The notes: generated by a model from the sequence alone, not told the origin. A DNA stretch of 64,000 nucleotides from Cellulomonas sp. HZM (GCF_000708885.1 NZ_JEOE01000001.1:310001-374000), one strand, 5' to 3'; counted from the first letter of the stretch, positions 1-9,237 are shown. Numbers and translations are program-made.

Positions 1-971
1 TCGCTCAGGTTCGCGTCGGACATCAGCGTCGTCGTCGTGCCGTCGCTCAGCTCGAGGTCCACCGCGACGTAGGTCGCCGGGTAGGTGAGGTTCGACTCGT
101 CGAGGACGGGGAACACCTTGTAGGCGAGCTCCATGCCGTCCGTGACGGCCAGGTCGAGCCCGTCGTACAGCACGTCGGTCGAGTGCGCGTCGCCGTCGGC
201 CGTCTGCGAGCCGCCGTACCGGAGCGCCTTGAGCCCGGTGAAACCGACGGTCGACTTGATCGTCGGGCCGGACACGGGTCCGCCCCCGACGCCCGTGACC
301 ATGGGCGACGCCGTGGGCGGCGTGTCCGTGCCGTCGAGGATCTCCCAGTCGGCGAGCTGGATGAGCGAGTCACCGCTGTTCGCGGTGATGTTGAGCCGGT
401 AGTACAGGTAGGAGCCCGGTGTCGCGGCCTGGAACGTCTGCGTCTGGAACCGGCTCGGGAAGTCGATGTCCGACTGCGTGTCCACCACGGACCACGTCGT
501 GCCGTCGTTCGAGCCGAGCACCTGCCACGCCTTGGGGTCGCGCGCCTCGGAGTCGTTCGCGGACGTGATCGAGTACGCCTTGACCGTCTTGGCCCCGGTG
601 AGCTTGTACTGCAGCCACGCGGTGTTGGTCCGCACGAGCCACTTGGTGCTCGACGTGGCGTCAGCGGCGGCGGTCGCGACCTCGTTGGGCGCGTTCTCGC
701 CCGAGGCGGTCACCGCGGCGACCGAACCGAGCAGGCTCCCGGGTCCGAACTGGCTGCCGGTGATGTTGACGGGCGGCGAGTACGGGCTCGACGCCAGCGG
801 CGACGGGTCGGACGTCTCGAACGACGACGTGAACGCCGGCGTCGTGGGTGTGTCGGCGGCGCCGGCGGGCGTCGTCGCCGCCGAGAGGGCCGTCCCCGCG
901 AGCGCCAGGCAGACGCCGGACGCGAGCAGGCTGCGGGTCATCCCCGCAGGTCGGACAGAGGACAAGTGCAT
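1..971 (-). CDS. Secreted GH92-family alpha-mannosidase, N-terminal part (cut by window edge)
   Basis: About 323 codons are present and the gene runs off the left edge. The start shows a signal peptide ending near an AGA/AD junction, then a region typical of F5/8 type C (discoidin) carbohydrate-binding modules (roughly residues 55-190; motifs KWLVRTNTAWLQYKL and YYRLNITAN). After this comes the start of the beta-sandwich that precedes the GH92 catalytic barrel (GFTGLKALRYGG, TYVAVDLELSDG). GH92 enzymes are calcium-dependent exo-alpha-mannosidases acting on N-glycans or mannan outside the cell. The catalytic barrel lies outside the window, so the assignment rests on the architecture and on the divergent GH92 gene at 1220. 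An alternative start at 941 would give a shorter, cleaner signal peptide. Confidence 0.8.
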   Translation of the reverse strand, partial: MHLSSVRPAGMTRSLLASGVCLALAGTALSAATTPAGAADTPTTPAFTSSFETSDPSPLASSPYSPPVNITGSQFGPGSLLGSVAAVTASGENAPNEVATAAADATSSTKWLVRTNTAWLQYKLTGAKTVKAYSITSANDSEARDPKAWQVLGSNDGTTWSVVDTQSDIDFPSRFQTQTFQAATPGSYLYYRLNITANSGDSLIQLADWEILDGTDTPPTASPMVTGVGGGPVSGPTIKSTVGFTGLKALRYGGSQTADGDAHSTDVLYDGLDLAVTDGMELAYKVFPVLDESNLTYPATYVAVDLELSDGTTTTLMSDANLS

Positions 972-1040
972 CGAAACCCCAGGAGTCGGTCGTCGTTGGC
1001 CTGCAGGGATGGAGCGGTGCGCGATCGCGGTCGTCGTCGA

Positions 1041-1054
1041 TGACAACGTTGTCA
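1041..1054. promoter_or_regulatory. LacI-type operator 1 between divergent GH92 genes
   Basis: TGACAACGTTGTCA is a perfect 14-bp palindrome with the central CG typical of LacI/GalR-family operators. It lies 70 bp before the start of the minus-strand GH92 gene and 166 bp before the plus-strand one. A near-identical copy lies 87 bp away, and a LacI-family gene follows the second GH92 gene. Binding is inferred. Confidence 0.8.
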
Positions 1055-1127
1055 CGCCGAGGTGACGGTAAGTCCGATGCGCCGGGGTGTCAACCACCGC
1101 GCGCCTGTTGACGCCGCCGCGTCGGCA

Positions 1128-1141
1128 TGACAGCGTTGTCA
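1128..1141. promoter_or_regulatory. LacI-type operator 2 between divergent GH92 genes
   Basis: TGACAGCGTTGTCA differs from operator 1 by one base in the left arm. The two centres are 87 bp apart, close to eight helical turns, which would suit looping by a tetramer or separate control of the two divergent promoters. A TTGACG sequence at 1108-1113 may be a -35 element for the plus-strand gene, but no convincing -10 follows. Confidence 0.75.
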
Positions 1142-1219
1142 GCCGTCGCCGCCCTCACGGATGAGGACGCGCGCACGCACCAGCACGGGGCGATGCCGCC
1201 CCCGGACGAGAGGCGATCG

Positions 1220-4200
1220 ATGACGCTCGCGAGAAGCAGGCTCGCTCGATGGACCACGTGGGTCGCGGGAGCCGCCGTCGCGGCGACGCCCGTGCTCGCC
1301 GCGGTCCCCGCGCACGCCGCAGGGACCACCTGGGTCGCCGACCCGGCGAGCTATGTGAGCACGCTCGCCGGCACGGGCAGCGGCGGCGCTGTCGTCGGCT
1401 CCATCAACAACTTCCCCGGCCCGTCGGCACCGTTCGGCATGGTCCAGTTCTCCCCCGACAACCCGGGGACCGGCCAGGGCTACTACTACGACAACTCGAC
1501 CCTGCGCGGCTTCGGGCTCAACCACGCCTCGCAGGGCTGCGGCGCGTTCGGCGACTTCCCCGTCCTGCCGACGACCGTGAGCACCGCGACCGCCGACAAG
1601 CCGTGGGCGAGCACCAACTCGTACACGCACACCGGCGAGGTCGGCCGGCCCGGCTACTACAAGCTGGTCTCGACCGACGGCGCGGGCAAGCAGATCACGT
1701 CCGAGCTGACCGCGACGACACGCACCGGCGTCGCGACGTTCACGTTCCCCTCGGGCGTCACGCCCGAGGTCTTCGTGCGTCCGGGGGCCTCGAACACGAG
1801 CCCCACGGCGGCCACCCTGAAGTACGACCCCGCCACCGGCGTGCTCACCGGTTCGACGACCACCGGTCGCTTCTGCGGGAAGAACAACACGTACACCGCG
1901 TACTTCGCGATGAAGTTCGACCAGCCCGTGACCGGCAACGGCACGTGGGACGAGTCGACGACGACCGCCGGCAGCACGAGCGTCGACAACAAGAAGGCCG
2001 GCGGCTACGTCTCCTTCGCGGCCGGGACGACCACGGTCCGCGCCGCCATCGCGCTGTCGTACACCGGCACCGCGGGCGCCCTCGCGAACCTCGCGGCCGA
2101 GGTCCCCACCCTGGGCGCCTCCACGTTCTCGGACGTGCGGGACGCGACCTATGCGGACTGGAACGAACGCCTCGCGAAGATCCAGGTCAGCGACACGGCG
2201 AGCACGGCCGACGTCAAGACCTTCTACCACACGCTGTACCGCTCGCTGCTGCACCCGAACGCGTTCGACGACGCCGACGGCACCTACCTCGGGTTCGAGA
2301 CGACGCCGCAGCTGCACCACCTCAGCGAGCACCCCGGCCAGGAGCGGCAGTACGCGCAGTTCTCCGACTGGGACACGTACCGCACGCTCGCCCCGCTGCA
2401 GGCGATCCTGTTCCCCGACGAGGCGTCCGACATGGCGCAGTCGCTCGTGAACGACGCCGAGCAGAGTGGCTCCTACCCCCGCTGGGCGTTCGCGAACGCG
2501 TCGACCAACCAGATGTCGGGTGACAACGCGACTGCACTCATCGCGCAGACCTACGCGTTCGGCGCACGCGACTTCGACGTCGACACCGCGCTCGAGTACA
2601 TGGTCAAGGGCGCCGTGGGCGACGAGGCCGGCACCTACACCGGCGGCACCAACTCGAAGGCGATCCAGCGCCCCGCAGCGAAGGTGTACAACGACCGCGG
2701 GTTCGCACCGCAGATCGCGGAGTACCAGACGGACCACGCGGTGACGGGCGCCTCGATCACGCAGGAGTTCTCGATCGACGACTTCACGATCGCGCAGCTC
2801 GCGTCGGCACTCGGCAAGGACGACGTGGCGACCCGGTTCACGCCGCGCGCGCAGTACTGGCAGAACCTGTTCAACCCGACCACGGGATTCGTGTCGCCAC
2901 GTGACGTCAACGGCAAGTTCCCCGCGGGTGACGGCAACGTCACGCCGACGGACTTCGGGTACCGGGGCACCGTCACGGGCTACGGCCAGGTCGGCTTCGA
3001 CGAGGGCATGGCCGAGCAGTACCTGTGGCTCGAGCCGCAGAACATGCAGGGCCTGATCACGGCTCTCGGCGGCCGCGAGGCCACCGCCGACCGGCTCGAC
3101 GCGTTCATGACCAACGGCCTCAACGTCGGCGCGAACAAGCCGTACATGAACGCCGGCAACGAGCCGAACTTCCAGACCCCGTGGGTGTACGACTACCTCG
3201 GGCAGCCGTGGCGCACGAGCGAGGTCGTGGACCAGATCCGCACCACGCTGTTCGGGTCCGACCCGCACGGCGCCGAACCGGGCAACGACGACCTCGGCGC
3301 GCAGGCGAGCTGGTACGTGTGGGCGGCCATCGGTCTGTTCCCGACCACACCGGGCAGCGACCTGCTGACGGTCAACACGCCCGCGTTCGACGCGGTGCGC
3401 GTCCATGCGGGCGACGGCGGCACGATCGACGTGACCGCCCCCGGCGCGACGACGAAGCGCTACACCGCCGACCTCGCGGTCGACGGCACGTCGCAGACCG
3501 CGACCTACGTCGAGGGCCTCGTCGACGGCGCGGACCACACCGTGGCGTTCACGACGGCCGACGAGCCGAGCGACACCTGGGGCACCGGTACGCACGACGC
3601 TCCCCCGTCGTTCGACGAGGGCGGCGCGGCCGTCGCCGTCGCCACCACGCCTGCATGGCCGACGGCTCTCGTGGGTGGCTCGACGGCCCTCACGCTCGAC
3701 GTGCAGCGGTTCGACCAGGCCGTCACGCAGGCGGACGTGCAGGTCACGAGCACCCGGCACGGCCTGGACGTGACCTCGCCCGGCACCGTCTCGCTCGACG
3801 ACCAGGGGCACGCCACCGTGTCGCTGGCCGTGGACGTCGCCGACGACGCGGCCGAGGGTGCCTACCCCGTCAAGGTGAGCGTCACCGCGGGCGGTCAGGT
3901 CCGCACCGAGGAGACCTCCGTGAAGGTCGCCGCGAAGGGGTCGCTGGCCTCGTTCGCGACGGTCGTCGGGACCGCCTCGCAGGCCCGTCAGGACGGCGCG
4001 AAGCTGGACAACGAGGGCAACAGCTACCGCCGCGACCTGCTCGCGGAGCACGGACTGACCCCCGGGGCCACGTTCACCATCCCGGGTGACGCCTTCGCGG
4101 GCATCACCGCCGTGTGGCCCGACACCGCCGAGGGCAGCCCAGACGCGGTGGTCCCGAGCGGCCAGACGGTCCGGCTCGCCGCCTCGGCGCGCAAGATCAC

Positions 4201-5878
4201 GTTCGTCGGCGCGGCGCGCAACGGACCGGCCTCTGCCAAGGCCGCCGTGACGTTCGACGACGGCAGCCACGCGCTCACCGACCTCACGCTGAGCGACTGG
4301 GTCCTCCCGTCGTCGGGCGTGGACAACACGGTCGTGGCCGCGATGGACGAGCGTAACGCCCGCAACAGCGGCGACCGCACGGCGTACGTCTTCGCGACGA
4401 CCCCGTACACGGCGCCGGAGGGCCGCCGCATCGTCTCCGTGACGCTGCCGAGCTCCGCCAAGGAGCGCGTGTTCGCGATCGGCACCGACACCAGCGGCGC
4501 TCCCGCGGTCCAGGTCGCCAGCCCGACGGTCACCGCCGGCACGGCACTGACGGTCACCGGCTCCGGCTTCCTGCCGGGCGACGGCGTCCGGGTCGAGGTC
4601 GGCACGGCCGCCGCGACGGCGACCGCCGCCTCGGACGGCACGTTCACGACGAAGGTCGTGACGCCGGTCCGGGCGTCGGGCACCACCGACGTCACCGCGA
4701 CCGGCGACAACGGGCTGACCGCGTCGACGACCGTCCAGGTCACCGGCGTGAGCACCTCGATCACCGCACCCGGGCACGCGCAGCCGCGTTCGGCTGTCGC
4801 GTTCACGGGCGCCGGCTTCCAGGCCGGCGAGCACGTCGCCGTCACGCTCTCGGGCGCGTCGGTGACCGTCACCGCGGCCGCCGACGGCACGGCGACCGGC
4901 ACGATCGCGGTGCCCGCCGCTGCGGGCGTGTACGAGCTCAAGGCGACGGGTGAGAGCTCGCACGCGTCGGCTCACGTCGAGGTGACCGTGGACCCCGCGG
5001 CCGACCCGGCGATCGCGGCGCCGAGCCGCTCCTCGCTCGGCGCGACCGTCACCGTCGCGGGTTCGTCGTTCGCTCCCTCGAGCGACGTGCGGATCTCGCT
5101 GGCCAACGGCTCGACGCTGGTCACCGCACGCACCGACGCGAAGGGTGCGTTCACCGCGAAGCTCGTCGTCCCGGTGCGGGCCGACCTCGTCGGACGCGTC
5201 CAGCTGTGGGCACAGGGCACCGCCACGGACGGCACGTCGGTCCGCCTCACGCGGCCGATCACGTTCGACAAGGCGGTCGTCACGCTCGGCAAGCCGGCGC
5301 TCTCGCGGACCTCGAGCGTGTACGGCGCCTCGACCCGCGCGGTGCTGTCCGTGCCCGTCACGGGCGCCACGTCGGGCAAGGTGACGTTCCGCAGCGGCTC
5401 GAAGGTGCTCGGCACCGCGAGCGTGGGCCGCTCGGGCTCGTCGTACCGGGCGTCGCTCACGCTGCCCACGTCGCTCGCCGTCGGCTCCTACACCGACTTC
5501 TCGGCGTCCATCGCGACGACGGCCACCACGGCGGCCGCCTCGTCCGCGACGCTGGTCAAGGTGCTCAAGGTGTCCAAGGCGGCGCCGAGCTCGGTGAAGG
5601 TGTCGGGCAAGGCCTTCAAGAAGTCGTCCAAGCCGAAGGTCTCGGTCACGGTCGGCAAGCTCACCAACGGCTCGTACGCGGTGGGCAAGGTGAAGGTCTA
5701 CGTCAACGGCAAGGCCGTCAAGACGGCGAGCCTGAAGTCGTCGGCCCACGGCAAGGTCAGCGTCACCCTGCCCAAGGCGTCCAAGACGATCAAGGTCAAG
5801 GCGACGTTCGTCCCGAGCGACACCAAGAACGTGTCCTCGAAGTCGTCCAAGACCGTCAAGGTCTCCGTCAAGAAGTGA
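1220..5878 (+). CDS. Secreted multidomain GH92 alpha-mannosidase with Ig-like repeats and cationic tail
   Basis: 1552 residues. The ATG at 1220 is chosen because GAGAGG precedes it and a signal peptide begins there (about residues 1-34, ending AHA-AG); an upstream in-frame start would bury it. The GH92 barrel spans about 35-760, with hallmark motifs GFDEGMAEQYLW (about 592-603) and GNDDLGAQASWYVW (about 687-700). The acidic residues in NDD belong to the family's catalytic/calcium site. Downstream come an Ig-like domain (about 815-900), an NPCBM/fucosidase-type beta-sandwich (about 905-1095), three IPT-like repeats with the pattern VTxxGxxFxPGxxVxV (about 1098-1345), and a C-terminal Ig-like region very rich in Lys, Ser and Val. 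No sortase motif is visible. Export and trimming of mannose from glycans outside the cell is the expected role. Confidence 0.9.
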   Translation: MTLARSRLARWTTWVAGAAVAATPVLAAVPAHAAGTTWVADPASYVSTLAGTGSGGAVVGSINNFPGPSAPFGMVQFSPDNPGTGQGYYYDNSTLRGFGLNHASQGCGAFGDFPVLPTTVSTATADKPWASTNSYTHTGEVGRPGYYKLVSTDGAGKQITSELTATTRTGVATFTFPSGVTPEVFVRPGASNTSPTAATLKYDPATGVLTGSTTTGRFCGKNNTYTAYFAMKFDQPVTGNGTWDESTTTAGSTSVDNKKAGGYVSFAAGTTTVRAAIALSYTGTAGALANLAAEVPTLGASTFSDVRDATYADWNERLAKIQVSDTASTADVKTFYHTLYRSLLHPNAFDDADGTYLGFETTPQLHHLSEHPGQERQYAQFSDWDTYRTLAPLQAILFPDEASDMAQSLVNDAEQSGSYPRWAFANASTNQMSGDNATALIAQTYAFGARDFDVDTALEYMVKGAVGDEAGTYTGGTNSKAIQRPAAKVYNDRGFAPQIAEYQTDHAVTGASITQEFSIDDFTIAQLASALGKDDVATRFTPRAQYWQNLFNPTTGFVSPRDVNGKFPAGDGNVTPTDFGYRGTVTGYGQVGFDEGMAEQYLWLEPQNMQGLITALGGREATADRLDAFMTNGLNVGANKPYMNAGNEPNFQTPWVYDYLGQPWRTSEVVDQIRTTLFGSDPHGAEPGNDDLGAQASWYVWAAIGLFPTTPGSDLLTVNTPAFDAVRVHAGDGGTIDVTAPGATTKRYTADLAVDGTSQTATYVEGLVDGADHTVAFTTADEPSDTWGTGTHDAPPSFDEGGAAVAVATTPAWPTALVGGSTALTLDVQRFDQAVTQADVQVTSTRHGLDVTSPGTVSLDDQGHATVSLAVDVADDAAEGAYPVKVSVTAGGQVRTEETSVKVAAKGSLASFATVVGTASQARQDGAKLDNEGNSYRRDLLAEHGLTPGATFTIPGDAFAGITAVWPDTAEGSPDAVVPSGQTVRLAASARKITFVGAARNGPASAKAAVTFDDGSHALTDLTLSDWVLPSSGVDNTVVAAMDERNARNSGDRTAYVFATTPYTAPEGRRIVSVTLPSSAKERVFAIGTDTSGAPAVQVASPTVTAGTALTVTGSGFLPGDGVRVEVGTAAATATAASDGTFTTKVVTPVRASGTTDVTATGDNGLTASTTVQVTGVSTSITAPGHAQPRSAVAFTGAGFQAGEHVAVTLSGASVTVTAAADGTATGTIAVPAAAGVYELKATGESSHASAHVEVTVDPAADPAIAAPSRSSLGATVTVAGSSFAPSSDVRISLANGSTLVTARTDAKGAFTAKLVVPVRADLVGRVQLWAQGTATDGTSVRLTRPITFDKAVVTLGKPALSRTSSVYGASTRAVLSVPVTGATSGKVTFRSGSKVLGTASVGRSGSSYRASLTLPTSLAVGSYTDFSASIATTATTAAASSATLVKVLKVSKAAPSSVKVSGKAFKKSSKPKVSVTVGKLTNGSYAVGKVKVYVNGKAVKTASLKSSAHGKVSVTLPKASKTIKVKATFVPSDTKNVSSKSSKTVKVSVKK

Positions 5879-5887
5879 CCTGAGCAC

Positions 5888-5925
5888 GACGAAGGGGCGC
5901 TCCCGTCCGGGGGCGCCCCTTCGTC
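5888..5925. terminator. Strong hairpin terminator between convergent GH92 and lacI-type genes
   Basis: A 13-bp perfect stem, GACGAAGGGGCGC paired with GCGCCCCTTCGTC, encloses a 12-nt loop. It starts nine bases after the GH92 stop codon and precedes the convergent regulator, so it can serve both directions. It has no long U-tract. Confidence 0.8.
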
Positions 5926-5980
5926 CTGCCTGCTGTCGTGGACCGCGTCGCGTGGCCCGTGCGTGGTGCGACGGCACCGC

Positions 5981-6982
5981 TCAGGAGGGCGGGCGCTCCC
6001 CCGAGCCGCGCGGGACGATCCGGGTCGCGAGCACGACGCGCTGCGTGCTCGTGCGTGCGCCGTGCTGGTCGAGGAGCCGCCGGGCGGCGATGCGCCCCAT
6101 CTCCGCGGGGTCGTGCGCCACGGTCGTCACGCCGAGGACGTCGGACAGGTCGAACTCGTCGAAGCCGACGAGCGCCGTCTGCGGTCGCCGGGCCGCGATG
6201 GCCCGCACGGCACCGACCGCGATGCGGTTGTTCCCCGCGAGCACTGCCGTGACGGGCTCGGGCTGCGAGAGCAGGTCCACCACCGCGTCGTAGCCCGACG
6301 CGACGTCGTGCGAACCCACGCGGACGACCGGCTCGCACGCCGCCTGCGCGAGCGCGTCCGTGTACCCGCGGCGCCGCTCGCGGTGCGTGCTGAGCCGCTC
6401 GTAGTCGCCGACGAAGGCGATCCGCCGGTGCCCCACCGCGATGAGGTGCTGGGTGGCGGCGAGCGCACCGCCGTAGTTGTCGAGCACGATCGAGTCGGCC
6501 TCCACACCCACGGGCGGTCGGTCGACGAACACGACGTTCGTGCCGCGCGCGAGCAGCGGCGCGATGTTCTCGTGCGACGGGCAGGTCGAGGCGATCACGA
6601 GCCCGCGCACGCGCCGGTCGGCGAACTCCGAGACGAGCTCGCGCTCGACGTCCGGGTCCTCGTCCGAGCTGGCGATCGTCAGGTGGGCGCCCGCGGCCCG
6701 CAGCTCCTGCTCCACACCCTTCGCGAGCGCCGAGTAGAACGGGTTGGCCAGGTCGCCCATGACCATGCCGACCATCGGCGTCGCGATGCCCCGCTTGAGC
6801 ATGCTGGCCTGCGGGTTCATGCGGAAGTCCAGGGCTGTCGCCGCGGCGAGCACACGGTCGCGCGTCGCCGCCGCGACGTGCCGCTCGCCGTTGAGGGCGC
6901 GGGACGCCGTCTTGAGACTCACCCCGGCCCGTTCCGCGACGTGCGACAGCGTCACGCTGCCGGTCTCCTCGGCGTCGATCAT
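5981..6982 (-). CDS. LacI-family transcriptional regulator
   Basis: 333 residues, the usual LacI length. The N-terminal helix-turn-helix and hinge are at about 10-62 (HVAERAGVSLKTASRALNG, then NPQASMLKRG). The periplasmic-binding-protein-like effector domain fills the rest and includes the family signature GLVIAS and the ATQHLIAVGHRRIAFVG segment. A GGGAAGG sequence precedes the ATG. The gene is convergent with the GH92 gene, and two LacI-type palindromes sit upstream of both GH92 genes. The simplest reading is a repressor released by a mannose-containing sugar. No operator copy is visible in its own promoter region, so autoregulation is not supported. Confidence 0.9.
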   Translation of the reverse strand: MIDAEETGSVTLSHVAERAGVSLKTASRALNGERHVAAATRDRVLAAATALDFRMNPQASMLKRGIATPMVGMVMGDLANPFYSALAKGVEQELRAAGAHLTIASSDEDPDVERELVSEFADRRVRGLVIASTCPSHENIAPLLARGTNVVFVDRPPVGVEADSIVLDNYGGALAATQHLIAVGHRRIAFVGDYERLSTHRERRRGYTDALAQAACEPVVRVGSHDVASGYDAVVDLLSQPEPVTAVLAGNNRIAVGAVRAIAARRPQTALVGFDEFDLSDVLGVTTVAHDPAEMGRIAARRLLDQHGARTSTQRVVLATRIVPRGSGERPPS

Positions 6983-7070
6983 CCGTGTGGCACCTTCCCG
7001 CTGGTCAGGGCGATCGTAGCGAGCGTCGGGCCCGCACAGGCTCGATTCCGCGCATCGGTCGCACGGCGCG

Positions 7071-8315
7071 TCAGCTCGTCGGCCCTGGGCCGGCGTCGGT
7101 GTGCGCGACGTGCCGCAGCTGCCGCCAGATGAGCACGACGAACAGGGCAGAGCCCACGAACGCGAACCAGAACGGCGCCGTCACGCCCCAGTGCCGCGCG
7201 AGCGCACCGCCGATCGTCGACCCGATCACCAGTCCTCCGTAGACGCCGACCAGGTTCACGGCCCCGACGCGCCCCTGCAGCGCCGTCGGCACCGCGCGCT
7301 GCCGGATGGTGATCGACGTGGTCCCCCACACGAACGCGTGCGCGCCGAACACGAAGAAGATGACGAGCGCGACCCACGGCGTCGTGGTGAGGGCGAGCGC
7401 GAGGTGCGTGAGCGTCTCGATGACCAGGCCGATGCGCATGAGGTCCGCGAGGCTCACGCGGCGTGTGATCCAGCCGTAGGACACGGTGCCGACGAGACCG
7501 CCGAGCGCGCTCAGCGTCGTCAGCAGGCCGAAGCCGACCGCCCCCAGGCCGAGCCGCTGCGACGCGTACAGCACGAGCACCGACCACGCCGCGCCGAACG
7601 TGATGTTGAACGTGAAGATCGTCACGACGAGCGTGCGCACGGCCGCGTGGTGCCGCACCCAGCGGAACCCCTCGGCGATGTCGTGCCGCACGTGGGTCGA
7701 CGGCGCAGGGCCACGGTCCACCGGCGGGAGCACCACGCGCGTGACCAGGAGCGCCCCCAGCGCCACCGTGATGGCCTGCACCCCGAACGGCAGGACGTGC
7801 GCGGCCGCGAAGAGCGCCGCGCCGATCGGAGGACCCGCGAGCTGGTTCAACGTGATGAAGCCGGTCTGGAGCCGTGAGTTGCCGGTCGCGAGGTCGTCGC
7901 GGTGCACGAGCATCGGCAGCAGCGTCGCCGACGCGTTGTCCGCGAACACCTCGGCGGTGCCGACGACGAACAGCGTCGCGAGCACGAGCCCGATCGACAC
8001 GTGACCGCTCCACACCGTCGCCGCGAGCGCGGTGAGCACCACGGTGCGGAACAGGTCGACGCGCACGACGATCGCGCGGCGGTCGAGCCGGTCGGTGATC
8101 GCGCCGGCCAGCGGGGCGAACAGCAGGGGTGGCAGCCACTGCAGGGTGGCGGCGAGCGCGACGAGGAACGGGTCCTGCGTGAGCGAGGCGACCAGCAACG
8201 GGCCCGCTGCGATCGAGATCCCGTCCCCGAGGTTGCTGGTCCAGCTCGAGGCCATGAGCCAGCGGAAGGCGGTGCCGAGCCGCGCGGGGGCGACGGTCTC
8301 GACGAGGCGGCTCAC
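7071..8315 (-). CDS. MFS transporter (EntS/MFS_3-like efflux)
   Basis: 414 residues with about 12 hydrophobic segments. The characteristic loop between TM2 and TM3 reads GAITDRLDRRAIVVRVDLFR, and the mid-section SxLQTGFITLNQLAGPPIGAAL is typical of the enterobactin-exporter-like MFS group. The GTG at 8315 is chosen because the protein from VSRLVETVAPARLG onward matches family length. A longer in-frame extension overlaps the divergent gene and has no family match. A TACGAT box nine bases before the GTG may be a -10 of a leaderless transcript. The substrate cannot be told. It lies upstream of the LacI-family gene on the same strand, but a 88-bp gap argues against tight coupling. Confidence 0.85.
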   Translation of the reverse strand: MSRLVETVAPARLGTAFRWLMASSWTSNLGDGISIAAGPLLVASLTQDPFLVALAATLQWLPPLLFAPLAGAITDRLDRRAIVVRVDLFRTVVLTALAATVWSGHVSIGLVLATLFVVGTAEVFADNASATLLPMLVHRDDLATGNSRLQTGFITLNQLAGPPIGAALFAAAHVLPFGVQAITVALGALLVTRVVLPPVDRGPAPSTHVRHDIAEGFRWVRHHAAVRTLVVTIFTFNITFGAAWSVLVLYASQRLGLGAVGFGLLTTLSALGGLVGTVSYGWITRRVSLADLMRIGLVIETLTHLALALTTTPWVALVIFFVFGAHAFVWGTTSITIRQRAVPTALQGRVGAVNLVGVYGGLVIGSTIGGALARHWGVTAPFWFAFVGSALFVVLIWRQLRHVAHTDAGPGPTS

Positions 8316-8354
8316 GGGGGTCAGATCGTAGCCGCCGCGCGGCCGGGCCCACGC

Positions 8355-8360
8355 TAGCCT
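8355..8360 (+). promoter_or_regulatory. -10 box of leaderless promoter for the DHDPS-family gene
   Basis: TAGCCT lies six bases before the ATG, leaving no room for a leader or Shine-Dalgarno site, so transcription should begin at the start codon. Confidence 0.55.
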
Positions 8361-8366
8361 GCGCGC

Positions 8367-9230
8367 ATGGTCGGTCCCCTCGTCGCCTATCTGCCCACGC
8401 CCCGCGCCGAGGACGGACGCGTGCTCACGGACGCGCTCGCGGTGCTCGTCGAGCGCGCTGTCGCGGCCGGTGCCGACGCGGTCGCGGTCCTCGGCTCCGC
8501 GGGCGGGTTCGCCTACCTGGACCGTGCGCAACGCGCGTCGGTGGTCTCGGCCGCTGCCGGCGCGGTCTCGGGCCGGGTGCCACTGCTGGCAGGCATCGGA
8601 GCGCTGACGACGAGCGCGGCGCAGGAGCACGCGCGCGACGCCGGCGCCGCGGGTGCCGACGGGCTGCTGCTGGGCACCCCGACGTACCTCCCCCTCACGA
8701 CGGACGAGGTCGTCGGTCTGTATCGCGACGTCGCCGCGCACGCCCCCGCACCGCTGTGGGCGTACCACAACCCCCGCACGACGAGCGTCGAGCTGTCCGT
8801 CGACGACGTGCGCCGCATCGCGACGCTCCCCGGGATCGCAGGCGTCAAGGACCGCGGCGTCGATGCCGACGACGTGCGCACCCGCGTCGCGGCGTACGCC
8901 GACCTCGACGTCGAGGTGGGCATCAGCGGCGACCTGCTGGGTGTCGAAGGGCTGCTGGCCGGAGCCAGGGCGTGGCACTGCGGGCTCGCGGGGCTGCTCC
9001 CTGAGCTGTACGTCCCGGTCGCCCGTGCGGCGGCCGGGGGCGACGAGGCAGCGGTGCGCGCCGCGACGTCGTCGCTCGCACCGTGGGCCGAGCTCTCGTC
9101 GACGTGGGGCGTCGCGCGCCTGGCCGTCGTGCTCGGCCCGCTGCTCGGGCTCGACCTCGGCACCGTGCCGCGCCCGCTGCTCGCGCCGCCCGATCACGTG
9201 CGCGAGCGGGTCGTAGCGCTGCTCGGCTGA
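8367..9230 (+). CDS. DHDPS/N-acetylneuraminate lyase superfamily aldolase
   Basis: 287 residues with the (beta/alpha)8 layout of DapA-like class I aldolases. The Schiff-base lysine is in GIAGVKD (about residue 157) and the catalytic tyrosine in AYHNP (about 132). The phosphate or carboxylate-binding turn, normally GTTGE, reads GSAGGF here. True dihydrodipicolinate synthases keep the GTTGE threonine, so a substrate other than pyruvate plus aspartate semialdehyde is likely. The gene stands alone, divergent from the MFS gene and convergent with the AI-2E-family gene, so context does not name the substrate. Confidence 0.8.
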   Translation: MVGPLVAYLPTPRAEDGRVLTDALAVLVERAVAAGADAVAVLGSAGGFAYLDRAQRASVVSAAAGAVSGRVPLLAGIGALTTSAAQEHARDAGAAGADGLLLGTPTYLPLTTDEVVGLYRDVAAHAPAPLWAYHNPRTTSVELSVDDVRRIATLPGIAGVKDRGVDADDVRTRVAAYADLDVEVGISGDLLGVEGLLAGARAWHCGLAGLLPELYVPVARAAAGGDEAAVRAATSSLAPWAELSSTWGVARLAVVLGPLLGLDLGTVPRPLLAPPDHVRERVVALLG

Positions 9231-9237
9231 CTCCCGC

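Noticed and set aside
1139-5977. Very long open frame antisense to the second GH92 gene
   Set aside because: Arg/Gly-rich composition is what high-GC antisense frames give. It has no start signal or domain, while the plus strand has a clear GH92 protein.
8316-9197. N-terminal extension of the MFS gene by about 290 codons
   Set aside because: The extension overlaps the well-supported DHDPS-family gene, and the MFS protein is full length from the GTG at 8315.
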